Below, piece by piece: positions 9,831-19,869 of a stretch of 64,000 bases of DNA. The stretch comes from Bacteroidales bacterium. GTDB taxonomy: Bacteria; Bacteroidota; Bacteroidia; Bacteroidales; VadinHA17. The stretch covers positions 17,187 to 81,186 of the forward strand of contig JARKQN010000110.1 of assembly GCA_029974835.1 (NCBI GenBank), in the 5' to 3' direction. Made by a program: the position numbers and the translations under genes. The notes under the pieces are model-generated. The model was not told the DNA's origin and did no database searches. It saw nothing but the letters and a program-made list of their open reading frames with translations. Numbering within the stretch: position 1 is the stretch's first letter; every line of letters begins with the position of its first letter.

Positions 9831-11846
9831 ATGAACTGCTTCCTTGCTGATGCAGGAGGGTATGTGCATACCTGTACTCTGTACAGGAAGATTACCGGAG
9901 TAATCCTGATGCTTTCCCTTTTCCTGTTAAGCCCTCTGAAAACATCGGGTCAGGTTGTTGTGGAAAAGTCGAAAGACAAGGTCATAATTTCCGGCACGCA
10001 GTATTATATTCATGTGGTCAGGAAGGGTGAGACTGCCTATTCCATATCAAGGGCTTACGGCATTACTGTCGATGAACTTGTGAGAAATAACCCGGGATCC
10101 GGAAACGGCCTTAGAACAGGCCAGGCCCTGAGGATACCTGTAGTGGAAACCCCTGCTGCCGGCCAGGAGCAGGATAAAAAGAACCAGACACCGGAAAAGC
10201 AGAGAGATGAATCAAAGTTTTTTTATCACAGGCTGAAACCCGGAGAAACGGTATATTCACTTGCCCGAAATTACGGTGTTTCCGTTCAGGAGATTACTGA
10301 AAGCAACCCCGGCGTTGAAATCAACAAACTTCCGGTAAATTATGAAATAGCCATTCCAAGGCGTACTGTTAAACAAACCACAGAGGAGATTCAGCCCCAG
10401 GAGAAGAAGGGTTTTCTCGAACACAGGGTTGTGAAAGGTGAAACACTTGCGTCAATAGCCGAAAAATACGGTATTTCGGTCAGGGATATCAGAAGGGAAA
10501 ACAAGGGAATAATATTCCCGCACGTTAACGACATTCTAAGAATACCTGTTACCCGCGTAAATGAGATTAAGGAAGAAGCAATAGCGGTAACCGACACCAT
10601 CACTATTCCCGAAAAACCGGTAATTGAAATTCCCGCGGGAATTACCCCGGTGAAAAACCTGAAAGGAAGATTCAATGTGGCGGTATTGCTGCCTTTTAAT
10701 ACTCCGGCGAACTCGGTCAGAACAGAAATAGATTCCTCCCAGGTTATAAAAGGCAAGCCTGTTTATAAAACAGTTGTCAGACCCGACGAGTGGCTGTACC
10801 CTCAGACAATTCAGTTTGTCGAATTATACGAGGGAATTCTGCTGGCAGCTGATACTCTGCGATCAATGGGACTTGATATAAATATTTTTGCGTTTGATAC
10901 ACAAAGCGAAGAAGAGACACCTGAAATTCTCATTGAATCAGGAAAACTAAGGGATATGGACCTTATAATTGGTCCTGTTTACTCAAGAAATCTTTTAGGT
11001 ATTGCCCAATATGCCGGCCGTTACGGTATACCTGTAGTATCACCTGTTACCCTAATAAGCAATCAGCCACTGGCCGACAACCCGAACCTTTTTCTTACAA
11101 TCCCTTCCGTTGATGTCGCACAGGATGCGATAATCAGGAGGGCGGGGGAGCACAGAAATTCAAATTTTGTTTTTATCAAAACAGACTCTTCAGGCGAGGA
11201 TGAGGCAACCAACCGGTTCAGAAACAGACTGCTGAAGGAACTGGATTCGGAAAACGGGGGCGACACGCTGCGGTTCAGGGAACTCCTCTTTATCAGCAGG
11301 TCATCGCTGCCGGCCGATTCAATAAACAGGCTTGAGCATTCCCTTTCGCCACGCCACGAGAATGTCATCATTATAGCTTCAGAAGAACATCCCGTACTGA
11401 GCGAAATAATTATGTCGTTGCATACCCTGATGAGAAAATACAGAATAAAACTTATCGGCCTTCCGGCAGTAAGAGAACTCGTTAATCTGGACCCGAAACT
11501 ATATTTTGATCTTGGCATTGAACTTTACTCGTATTACTGGATTGACTATGGAAAACCGGACGTGAAGGCATTCATCAGAAAGTTCAGGAATAAATTTCTT
11601 ACCGAACCCGGCGAAAACAGCTACGCATGGATGGGTTATGACATTATGTATTATTTCCTCAGCGGCCTTTCAATTCATGGAAAAGATTTTGTAAAACACC
11701 CCGAAATGCACAATCCCGAACTCCTTCAGACAAAGTTTTATTTCGGAAGGAAAAGTAAGGACAACGGGTTTGAGAATAATCACCTTTACCTGATAAAATA
11801 CACCGGTTCGATGGATATTGTACTGATAGAGGACATGGAACCTTAA
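9831..11846 (+). CDS. LysM-repeat protein with periplasmic-binding-protein-like domain
   Basis: Three LysM motifs (HVVRKGETAYSIS, HRLKPGETVYSLA, HRVVKGETLASIA) then PBP1-like domain. Start moved from 9756 (overlaps purC) to 9831. Confidence 0.85.
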   Translation: MNCFLADAGGYVHTCTLYRKITGVILMLSLFLLSPLKTSGQVVVEKSKDKVIISGTQYYIHVVRKGETAYSISRAYGITVDELVRNNPGSGNGLRTGQALRIPVVETPAAGQEQDKKNQTPEKQRDESKFFYHRLKPGETVYSLARNYGVSVQEITESNPGVEINKLPVNYEIAIPRRTVKQTTEEIQPQEKKGFLEHRVVKGETLASIAEKYGISVRDIRRENKGIIFPHVNDILRIPVTRVNEIKEEAIAVTDTITIPEKPVIEIPAGITPVKNLKGRFNVAVLLPFNTPANSVRTEIDSSQVIKGKPVYKTVVRPDEWLYPQTIQFVELYEGILLAADTLRSMGLDINIFAFDTQSEEETPEILIESGKLRDMDLIIGPVYSRNLLGIAQYAGRYGIPVVSPVTLISNQPLADNPNLFLTIPSVDVAQDAIIRRAGEHRNSNFVFIKTDSSGEDEATNRFRNRLLKELDSENGGDTLRFRELLFISRSSLPADSINRLEHSLSPRHENVIIIASEEHPVLSEIIMSLHTLMRKYRIKLIGLPAVRELVNLDPKLYFDLGIELYSYYWIDYGKPDVKAFIRKFRNKFLTEPGENSYAWMGYDIMYYFLSGLSIHGKDFVKHPEMHNPELLQTKFYFGRKSKDNGFENNHLYLIKYTGSMDIVLIEDMEP

Positions 11847-11937
11847 AAATGATAGTCTTGCCTGTTACCATAAAACCGGACGATGATAAATATTGTTAAT
11901 AAAAATTAACAAAGCCGGAATATAAACGTAACCCCGG

Positions 11938-12531
11938 TTGTCTAATATGCAGAAGCATGCAAATAAATATAAGGAAGCTGACGATTCCGAACTGGTAAAA
12001 GCTGCCATTGAAGGTGACAGCAATGCCTTCGGTGAGATAGTTAACAGGTACAGACAGATGGTGGCAAGAACTGTTAAAGGCATGCTCGGGGATACGGTCT
12101 TTGCAGAGGATCTGGGGCAGGAGGTATTCATAAACCTCTATAATTCATTGTCCGGCTTCAGGGGAGAGGCAAAATTATCAACCTATATACAAAGGATAGC
12201 CGTAAATCTTACCCTGAACGAGATCAAAAGAAGAAAGAGATTCTTTTCCATGTTCTCCAGGACAGATGATGACGAGGTAATTGAATACAACGTTGCCGAT
12301 GATTCTGATAACGAGGGAAAAAGAGATGCACGTGAAGTTGTAAACAAGGCACTGATGAGTCTCGAACCGAAATTCAGAATCGTTGTGGCAATGAGGATGC
12401 TGCAGGGTTATTCCACAAAGGAAACTGCTGAAATTCTTAAACTCCCGGTCGGTACGGTGCTCTCAAGACTGGCAAGGGGACAGGAACAGTTAAAGAAAAT
12501 ATTGAAAGCTCGAAGATATGAAAACCAATGA
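11938..12531 (+). CDS. ECF-type RNA polymerase sigma factor
   Basis: Region 2 (AFGEIVNRYRQMVARTVKGMLGD..AEDLGQEVFINLY) and region 4 (GYSTKETAEILKLPVGTVLSRLARG). Confidence 0.93.
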   Translation: MSNMQKHANKYKEADDSELVKAAIEGDSNAFGEIVNRYRQMVARTVKGMLGDTVFAEDLGQEVFINLYNSLSGFRGEAKLSTYIQRIAVNLTLNEIKRRKRFFSMFSRTDDDEVIEYNVADDSDNEGKRDAREVVNKALMSLEPKFRIVVAMRMLQGYSTKETAEILKLPVGTVLSRLARGQEQLKKILKARRYENQ

Positions 12532-12871
12532 AGTAAAAGACATTATTATCAGGTTGATGGAAGGCGATGAACCTGACGAGGGTCTTCTGCTTAAGCTGCG
12601 GGAGGCAGGAGCAGATTATTCATTCAGCGAAGGTTTTACCGACCGTGTGCTGGCATCCATTAATAAAACAGCCATTGTCATTAACAGGGAGTCTGAATTC
12701 CTGAGGTCTTTCAGTAATGTATTCTACAGGATTGCCCTTACCGGGATTGCCGCAATCATCTTCCTGCTCATTTCAATTTATATTTCCCAGGGAACAATCT
12801 CCTTCGATTCGTTCCTCGGGCTCACGGATGCGAACAATGAAAGCATTATCTCGGTATTGACAGAAAACTGA
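12518..12871 (+). CDS. Small single-TM protein, possible anti-sigma factor
   Basis: Overlaps sigma gene end; short cytoplasmic N-terminus and one TM segment (IALTGIAAIIFLLISIYI). Confidence 0.55.
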   Translation: MKTNEVKDIIIRLMEGDEPDEGLLLKLREAGADYSFSEGFTDRVLASINKTAIVINRESEFLRSFSNVFYRIALTGIAAIIFLLISIYISQGTISFDSFLGLTDANNESIISVLTEN

Positions 12872-12876
12872 AACAG

Positions 12877-13401
12877 ATGAAGATCCGGGCAATTATACTT
12901 ATAATAGCTACATTGATAATCGGGTTTGTCCTTGGCATGCTCGTTTCGGCACAGATACGCTATGCCAGGCTTAAACCGGTAATGATTTTATTTTCTGAAG
13001 AGAGGTTCAGGGAGGGTTTCTTCAGAATGCTTCAACCTGATGATCAGCAGGAAAAAACCATTACTCAGATCCTTTCCAAATATGCAAAGTTAAACACTTC
13101 CATTCAGAGCGATTTCAGGCGTAAGACAGATTCACTTATGAAGGAGTTGTGGAAGGAAATTGAACCCAACCTTACAAAGGAACAAATCGAAAGGCTCAAG
13201 GAAGCCGAACAGCGAAGGCTGGAAATGATAAAGCGCAGCTGGAGACCGCAGGGTGATTCATCAAGATTCAGACAGGGGCCGGGCCAGCGACCGGACGGGC
13301 CATGGCAGGGCCCGAGGCGTGATATGTCCCATCCTCCTGATTTTGACAGAAGAATGCCTCCGCGCACAAAACCTGACACTGCCGTTCAGCCGGCAATATA
13401 A
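12877..13401 (+). CDS. Spy/CpxP-like periplasmic protein
   Basis: N-terminal TM, LxxEQ-type helical region, Pro/Arg-rich tail; adjacent to ECF sigma. Confidence 0.55.
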   Translation: MKIRAIILIIATLIIGFVLGMLVSAQIRYARLKPVMILFSEERFREGFFRMLQPDDQQEKTITQILSKYAKLNTSIQSDFRRKTDSLMKELWKEIEPNLTKEQIERLKEAEQRRLEMIKRSWRPQGDSSRFRQGPGQRPDGPWQGPRRDMSHPPDFDRRMPPRTKPDTAVQPAI

Positions 13402-15611
13402 AACAGATAATCAAGCAGTATCGGAAAATCGCCGGCATCAGCTCCGTTTGATGTAAGTATCTCTCTGTCCTCGTTAAATATCTTAACAAGTTCCTGCATC
13501 CCTATATTGTGAGTTGCAACAGCCTGCCTGTAATAGCCTGCTGCTTCCTGTTTCTGGCCCCTGCACAAGGCAAGGTGACCTTTGTTGATATAGTCATACC
13601 CCGTAAGCTTGTCGGCCGGGATGCGCTCAAGATACTTTTCTGCATCCTCTATTTTACCCAGGGCAAAATAACACCACGCTATGGGCCTGAGTACTTTCAG
13701 GTTGCCGGGTTCGTTATATTCAACCCTGAAATAATGTTTAAGAGCCCTGTCGTAATCTTTGAGATCGAGACAGCAGTGAGCTATCATTATTTCGGTATGA
13801 ATATTATCCGGCTCCATCTCGGCCGCCTGCCGGTAATACTCAAGCGATTCACTGTACCTGCCCAGCTTTCTGAGGCAATAACCTATTTTTTTGATAGTCC
13901 ATACCTTTGAACTTATCAGGTCGGCCTTCCTGTAGAATCCAAGAGCTTCATCGTATAAACCTGCCTGCTGGTAACAGTAGCCCGCCTTCTCATACAAAAG
14001 TGAATCGTCGGGTTTTTGTTCAAGCTGCCGCAGGTATATTTCAAGAGCATCATCGAAATAATCCTTGCTGAAAAGATAATCGGCAAGGCTTAGTTCGGAT
14101 TCTGAGCCGGGGCATGCCAGCCGGAAGAAAAAGGAATTGTATATGTCGAGCCTTCCGGTGAAGACATCTTCAAAGTCTTTTTTATATGGCGAAAGCTTAA
14201 AGAACCGGTACATATCCTGCAGGTACTGGGTGACGTTTATCCTGAAGGTTTTGTAAGGATCAGTGCCTGCATCCTCAGAACCCATCTGGCCGAGGCCTTC
14301 GAGCTCCATCCGGAAGACTTTCAGCATCATCGATTTTTGTGCAGACGGAAGATTCTTAAGATTAAGCAGCAGGGAATACTTGTCGGAGTTGCAGATAAAC
14401 GGAGTTTTATAAAGGGCTTCAGCGAGTTCGTTGATGCCGGGGCCGAGAACTTCATCGTTATAGATCACGTCTACAGCTTCATGGTCGGGATAAAAGGGTA
14501 CAAACCAGTTATGGAGATCGCGGAAAAAATCAAAATGCTTTAGGTTTGCAAATGCTGACATATAAACATCGGCTCCTTCCATCTGGAGATTTGTAAGCTC
14601 CTCCATGGTCTTGAAGATCTCATCCTGCCCTTCAAATATCCTCGACCAGTCGGGATTCCTGTCATCATCCTTTCCGAGGGGCAGTATGTTATCAAGGTCG
14701 AGCTTCTCGTCGAGCCTTGGTTTCAGACTTGCCACTTTCGGAAGTATCTCTTCGTTAAGCCTCCTGCTCAGTGCCTCCGTTTCCCTCGATCTTACCGCCT
14801 GAAGAACAAGTATCCGGCAATGTTCCCTGAATGCTGTCTTCCGGCTCATCTTCTTAATCTTTTCGGTTATTTCAGGGTACAATTCAAGCCTGTTGTTGTA
14901 ATAATGCAGTCCGAGTACTATTCCTGCCAGCGCCCTTCCCTTTACCTGGTCATCACCCTTGTTGTAAAAATCGGCAAGGATGAGGACCTTCTCGGGTTGC
15001 CAGAACCGGAAAAGACTCAGTGTAACGGCACTGACAAAAATACAGGCCTCATGCCACTGAAATCTGCCTGAATCCCTTATGCTGACGCAAAGGTTCTCCT
15101 CGGCCTCTCCGTAAGTGTCGGTCAGCCAGAGATGATTGAAAATGCTGTTAATGATGCTTTTGTGTTTCTTCAGGTAATCAGATTCAGGGTCGGCGGGGGC
15201 TGATGCCTTAAGCCAGTCGTCAAGATCCTGCCTGAAAATAAGATCGTTCACACTCTCCGGAAAGCTCTTCCCGCTCAGCCTGTGCTCCTTTTCAATCTGC
15301 TGCCGGAGCCAGTATGTGTACCATCCGGAATAGTATGACAATATGTCCTGTTTGACACGGTCGGCAAGATTAAGAATAGATCTCCTCAGATTGTTGTATA
15401 TTCTCTCCCTTTCCGGATCCCTAACCCCTTCAATGGTGTATTTGACAATATTCCTGTAGGTCAGGTTAAGGTTCTCATACTCGTCGCGGAACTGGCCCGA
15501 CATGGCCATGGATATCATATTCTCAAGAATATCAAGACTTTGCCGGATTCTTTTTTCCGCAACCAGCCTGCACACGGATTTATGCTGTTCGTTTATCTGC
15601 CTTGTATCCAT
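13386..15611 (-). CDS. Tetratricopeptide repeat protein
   Basis: C-terminal TPRs (DALEIYLRQLEQKPDDSLLYEKAGYCYQQAGLYDEALGFYRKADLIS...). Confidence 0.8.
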   Translation of the reverse strand: MDTRQINEQHKSVCRLVAEKRIRQSLDILENMISMAMSGQFRDEYENLNLTYRNIVKYTIEGVRDPERERIYNNLRRSILNLADRVKQDILSYYSGWYTYWLRQQIEKEHRLSGKSFPESVNDLIFRQDLDDWLKASAPADPESDYLKKHKSIINSIFNHLWLTDTYGEAEENLCVSIRDSGRFQWHEACIFVSAVTLSLFRFWQPEKVLILADFYNKGDDQVKGRALAGIVLGLHYYNNRLELYPEITEKIKKMSRKTAFREHCRILVLQAVRSRETEALSRRLNEEILPKVASLKPRLDEKLDLDNILPLGKDDDRNPDWSRIFEGQDEIFKTMEELTNLQMEGADVYMSAFANLKHFDFFRDLHNWFVPFYPDHEAVDVIYNDEVLGPGINELAEALYKTPFICNSDKYSLLLNLKNLPSAQKSMMLKVFRMELEGLGQMGSEDAGTDPYKTFRINVTQYLQDMYRFFKLSPYKKDFEDVFTGRLDIYNSFFFRLACPGSESELSLADYLFSKDYFDDALEIYLRQLEQKPDDSLLYEKAGYCYQQAGLYDEALGFYRKADLISSKVWTIKKIGYCLRKLGRYSESLEYYRQAAEMEPDNIHTEIMIAHCCLDLKDYDRALKHYFRVEYNEPGNLKVLRPIAWCYFALGKIEDAEKYLERIPADKLTGYDYINKGHLALCRGQKQEAAGYYRQAVATHNIGMQELVKIFNEDREILTSNGADAGDFPILLDYLFYIAG

Positions 15612-15766
15612 TGGTGTTTTCCTCTTTTTTCTGAAAAAATTCCGTTCGGTTCAGAAATTTTCACATTAAACAATTGCAACAATCGGGCCGGAAAAGAGAT
15701 TGTCATAATCATATTTGCTTGTTAATGGAGATGTTTTTATGATCTTTACGGAAAATTAGCCGGAAA

Positions 15767-17533
15767 TTGAGATCAGGTTTTGAAAAGAGAATATGGCTGC
15801 CTGCCTCTGCCAGGGAAGTTGAGGAAGCCGGATGGGATCAGCCTGATGTGATTATTTTCAGCGGTGATGCATACATCGACCATCCCTCCTTCGGCCCTGC
15901 TGTGATAGGCAGGGTGATAGAGTCGGAAGGACTTAATGTTGCCATTGTACCCCAGCCAAACTGGCGCGACGACCTGCGGGATTTTAAGAAGCTGGGCCCT
16001 CCGCGCCTCTTTTTCGGAGTTACGGCGGGGAATATGGACTCTATGGTAAACCATTATACGGCATTCCGCCGCCTGCGTTCCGATGATGCATATACGCCAG
16101 GGGGAAAGGCTGGATTCAGACCGGATTATCCCACAATTGTTTATACAAACATTCTTAAGAAGCTCTATCCCTCCGTTCCGGTGGTTATCGGAGGCATCGA
16201 GGCTTCTATGCGCCGGCTGACACACTACGACTACTGGAAGGATATGCTGCAGCCCTCGGTTCTGGTTTCATCCGGAGCCGACATGCTTGTGTACGGAATG
16301 GGAGAACAGCCTGTACGTGAGATATGCCGCCTCCTGAAAAAAGGGGTACCGTTTGGTTCACTAAGAACAGTTCCACAGACAGTTATCAGGCAAAGCCGCG
16401 ACCAGGAGCTCCCTGTAAACAAAAACTGGACAGACAGGTATATGCATTCCTTCGAAGCGTGCCTTGCCGGCAGGAAGGAGTTCTCCGAAAATTTCGTCGC
16501 CTTCGAAAAGGAATCGAACAAGGTTAATGCCGCCCGTCTCATAGAGCCCTCGGGCGGATACAATGTCATTGTCAATCCTCCCTTTCCTCCATTGACGACC
16601 CCCGAACTGGATAGAATCTATGATCTGCCTTTCACATATATGCCCCACCCGCGGTATTCGAAGAAGGGGGCAATACCGGCCTGGGAAATGATTAAATTCT
16701 CCGTCAATATTCACAGAGGATGCTTCGGGGGTTGCAGTTTCTGCGCCATAGCATCCCACCAGGGGAAGTTTGTTTCTTCGCGGTCGGAAGAATCGGTGAT
16801 GAAGGAGATTGACAGGATATCCGCATTGCCTGATTTCAGGGGTTATCTTTCCGACCTTGGAGGGCCATCCGCCAACATGTACGGGATGAAGGGGAAAAAC
16901 CGGGAAATCTGTGATAAATGTTCGCGCCCCTCATGTATATGGCCATCGGTATGCAGCAACCTTAATACATCCCACAGGGAACTCACTCAGCTCTACCGGA
17001 GGGTAAATGCAAGAAAAGATATCAAAAAGGCTTTTATCGGCAGCGGGATAAGATATGATCTTCTTTTCAGGGAGTGGAATCCGAAGGCAGGAGAGGAGGA
17101 GAGGGAGTATTTAGCCGAACTGGTGCTTAACCATGTGTCGGGAAGGCTCAAGGTGGCTCCTGAACACACTGCAGATCACGTTGTTAACCTGATGCGCAAG
17201 GTTCCCTTCAGCCTCTTTATGAAACTCAAAAAGGAGTTTGATAATCTGATTGCCGAAAACTCCCTTAACTACCAGCTTGTTCCGTATTTTATTTCCTCAC
17301 ACCCCGGCTGCACCGAAAAAGATATGGCTGACCTGGCACAAACTATGCAACATCTCGGATTAAATCCCGAACAGGTGCAGGATTTCACACCCACCCCGAT
17401 GACGCTTTCAACCGTAATTTACTACACGGGGTACGATCCGTACACCGGTAAAAAAGTTTTTGTCGAGAGAACAATTGACGGAAAACGCCGGCAGAAGAGC
17501 TACTTCTTTAAAAATAGGTCTGAAAGGAAATAA
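15767..17533 (+). CDS. YgiQ family radical SAM protein
   Basis: GCFGGCSFCAI Cx3Cx2C motif; PDVIIFSGDAYIDHPSFG; APEHT. Confidence 0.93.
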   Translation: MRSGFEKRIWLPASAREVEEAGWDQPDVIIFSGDAYIDHPSFGPAVIGRVIESEGLNVAIVPQPNWRDDLRDFKKLGPPRLFFGVTAGNMDSMVNHYTAFRRLRSDDAYTPGGKAGFRPDYPTIVYTNILKKLYPSVPVVIGGIEASMRRLTHYDYWKDMLQPSVLVSSGADMLVYGMGEQPVREICRLLKKGVPFGSLRTVPQTVIRQSRDQELPVNKNWTDRYMHSFEACLAGRKEFSENFVAFEKESNKVNAARLIEPSGGYNVIVNPPFPPLTTPELDRIYDLPFTYMPHPRYSKKGAIPAWEMIKFSVNIHRGCFGGCSFCAIASHQGKFVSSRSEESVMKEIDRISALPDFRGYLSDLGGPSANMYGMKGKNREICDKCSRPSCIWPSVCSNLNTSHRELTQLYRRVNARKDIKKAFIGSGIRYDLLFREWNPKAGEEEREYLAELVLNHVSGRLKVAPEHTADHVVNLMRKVPFSLFMKLKKEFDNLIAENSLNYQLVPYFISSHPGCTEKDMADLAQTMQHLGLNPEQVQDFTPTPMTLSTVIYYTGYDPYTGKKVFVERTIDGKRRQKSYFFKNRSERK

Positions 17534-17562
17534 CCGGAAAAATGCCGTATTATCCTTTTCTC

Positions 17563-18051
17563 TTATTTATCCTTGTATTCTTTCAGTATGTTTCTTACAT
17601 CGTCGGGTGCCACCCTGCCGTAAGTCTTCTCTCCGACGAGTACCACGGGTGCAAGTCCGCAGGCTCCCACACACCTTAGGCTCGAAAGCGAGAATTTTCC
17701 GTCTTTTGTGGTCTGACCAACCTGTATGCCAAGTTCTTTCTTGAATTCCTCAAGTACCTTTTCGGCGCCCCTTACATAACAGGCAGTGCCCATGCAGATG
17801 CTTACGGGATGTTTACCTTTGGGAGTCATAGTGAAGAAAGAGTAGAATGTGACCACACCGTATATTTTGGCAGTGGGTACACCCATGCAATCAGAAATCA
17901 CCTCCTGAACCTCGGCGGGCAGGTAACCGAAATGTTCCTGGCACTTATGAAGTACATTAATGAGTTCCTGCTCATCGTTATTGAAAGAAGCACATATTTC
18001 CCTTATCTTCGAAATGTCTTCCTGCCTGAGTTCTATTTTAATGCTTGACAT
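17563..18051 (-). CDS. NADH dehydrogenase-like subunit E (NuoE/HndA) of FeFe hydrogenase
   Basis: Thioredoxin-like [2Fe-2S] motifs CMGTACYVRGA and CVGACGLAP. Confidence 0.9.
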   Translation of the reverse strand: MSSIKIELRQEDISKIREICASFNNDEQELINVLHKCQEHFGYLPAEVQEVISDCMGVPTAKIYGVVTFYSFFTMTPKGKHPVSICMGTACYVRGAEKVLEEFKKELGIQVGQTTKDGKFSLSSLRCVGACGLAPVVLVGEKTYGRVAPDDVRNILKEYKDK

Positions 18052-18074
18052 AATCTTGAATTTTGATTATCACT

Positions 18075-19853
18075 TTACGGTTTTACAAAGATTTTCTTTT
18101 TTCTTTCGAAATAGTGAGTATGAAGCAGGTGGTGAGCCTTCTCACTGTTTGGTTCTCCCAGGTACTCTTTGTAAAGTTCAATGATGAAAGGATTTTCATG
18201 CGATTTCCTGAGAGGTTTGTTTTTATCCTCGCGGTAAATTGCGGCGGCCCTGGCCTTGAGAATCTCCGATTTGCCGTGATGTAATGGCTGACCGCCTCCG
18301 CCGATGCAGCCACCGGGGCAAGCCATAATCTCGATGGCATGGAACTGCGATTTGCCCGATTTCACGTCGTCGAGAAGTTTCCGTGCATTACCCAGCCCGT
18401 GAGCAATGCCTATATTAAGCTTCAGTCCGTCAAAGTCGACTGTGGCGCTTCTCACTCCTTCAAAACCGCGGAGTTCTGTAAAATCAAGTCTTTCAAGTTT
18501 CTTGCCGGTGTAAAGTTCATAGGCTGTTCTTACTGCAGCCTCAATAACGCCTCCGGTGGTACCGAAAATAACGCCGGCTCCGGTAGACTCTCCGAGAGGG
18601 TTGTCGAACTCTTCCTCCGGAAGGTTGTTAAAGTCAATGTTTGCCTGTTTAATAAAAGCGGCAAGCTCTCTGGTGGAGATTGAGTAATCGACATCGGGGT
18701 TTCCGTCGACCGAAAACTCCCCGCGCTGGCATTCATATTTCTTGGCAAGGCAGGGCATTACGGAAACCACAACCATATCTTTCCTGTTTATGCCTTTTTT
18801 CCCGGCAAAGTACGATTTGGCTACAGCTCCGAACATTTGCTGTGGCGATTTAGCCGTAGACGGCACATCTTTCAGATCGGGGTAATAATACTCGAAGAAG
18901 TTCACCCAGCCCGGGCAGCATGAAGTCAGAATCGGGAGCCGGGCAGTTTTATCGCCGCTGAGGTGCCTTTTAAGCCTGTCGAGCAGTTCTGTGCCTTCCT
19001 CCATTATTGTGAGGTCAGCGGCAAAGTCAGTATCGAACACGTAATCAAAACCAAGAGCCCTGAGTGCGGCAACCATTTTCCCCGTTACAAGAGTGCCGGG
19101 TTCAAGTCCGAACTCCTCACCCAGTGCTGCCCTTACGGCCGGGGCAGTCTGAACAACAACGGTTTTTGAGGGGTCGGCAAGCGCCCTCAGCACGTCGGGA
19201 GTATGATTCACTTCAGTAAGTGCGCCGGTGGGGCATACGGCAACGCATTGTCCGCAGTAGGTGCATGGTGAGTATTCCAGGTTCTGCTCAAAGGCGGGTG
19301 CCACGGCCGACATGAATCCCCTGTTGATTGCCGATAGAGCCCCGACGGTCTGGACCTCGTTGCACATCATCTCGCAGCGGCGGCACATGATGCATTTATC
19401 GAGGTCTCTTATAATTGAGGGTGACGTGTCTTTCCTGTAAGTTGACATGGCGGCAATCTCCTGGCCCGGTATCTCCCTGATGCCAAGTCTTTTTGCCATA
19501 TCCTGCAGCTCGCAATGGCCTGATTTGGGGCAGATAAGACAATCCTTGGGGTGGTCGGAAAGGATAAATTCCATAACTGTCCGTCTCGCATTTAACACTC
19601 TTGTGGTATGAGTCTTTACCACCATACCTTCTTCGCAGGTTGTAACGCATGATGGTGCAAGGTTACGCCTTCCTTCCACTTCCACTACGCATATCCTGCA
19701 GCCGGCCGGTTTGTTTTCAATGCCGAGGTCATGAAGTTCCATATGACAGAGCAAAGGAATATCTATCCCGAGCATTCTGGCTGCTTTGCTGACCGTGGTG
19801 CCTTTCGGGACTTCAACCGTTTTGTTATCTATTGTAAGTTTTACTGTTTCCAT
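18075..19853 (-). CDS. [FeFe] hydrogenase catalytic subunit, group A (HydA/HndD)
   Basis: H-cluster motifs TSCCPGW, MPCLAKKYE, MACPGGCIGGGGQP; N-terminal 2Fe-2S, His-Cys3 and 2x4Fe-4S domains; C-terminal small-subunit domain. Start at METVKLTIDN (ORF opens at 19907). Confidence 0.95.
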   Translation of the reverse strand: METVKLTIDNKTVEVPKGTTVSKAARMLGIDIPLLCHMELHDLGIENKPAGCRICVVEVEGRRNLAPSCVTTCEEGMVVKTHTTRVLNARRTVMEFILSDHPKDCLICPKSGHCELQDMAKRLGIREIPGQEIAAMSTYRKDTSPSIIRDLDKCIMCRRCEMMCNEVQTVGALSAINRGFMSAVAPAFEQNLEYSPCTYCGQCVAVCPTGALTEVNHTPDVLRALADPSKTVVVQTAPAVRAALGEEFGLEPGTLVTGKMVAALRALGFDYVFDTDFAADLTIMEEGTELLDRLKRHLSGDKTARLPILTSCCPGWVNFFEYYYPDLKDVPSTAKSPQQMFGAVAKSYFAGKKGINRKDMVVVSVMPCLAKKYECQRGEFSVDGNPDVDYSISTRELAAFIKQANIDFNNLPEEEFDNPLGESTGAGVIFGTTGGVIEAAVRTAYELYTGKKLERLDFTELRGFEGVRSATVDFDGLKLNIGIAHGLGNARKLLDDVKSGKSQFHAIEIMACPGGCIGGGGQPLHHGKSEILKARAAAIYREDKNKPLRKSHENPFIIELYKEYLGEPNSEKAHHLLHTHYFERKKKIFVKP

Positions 19854-19869
19854 CGGGTAATATTGATTG

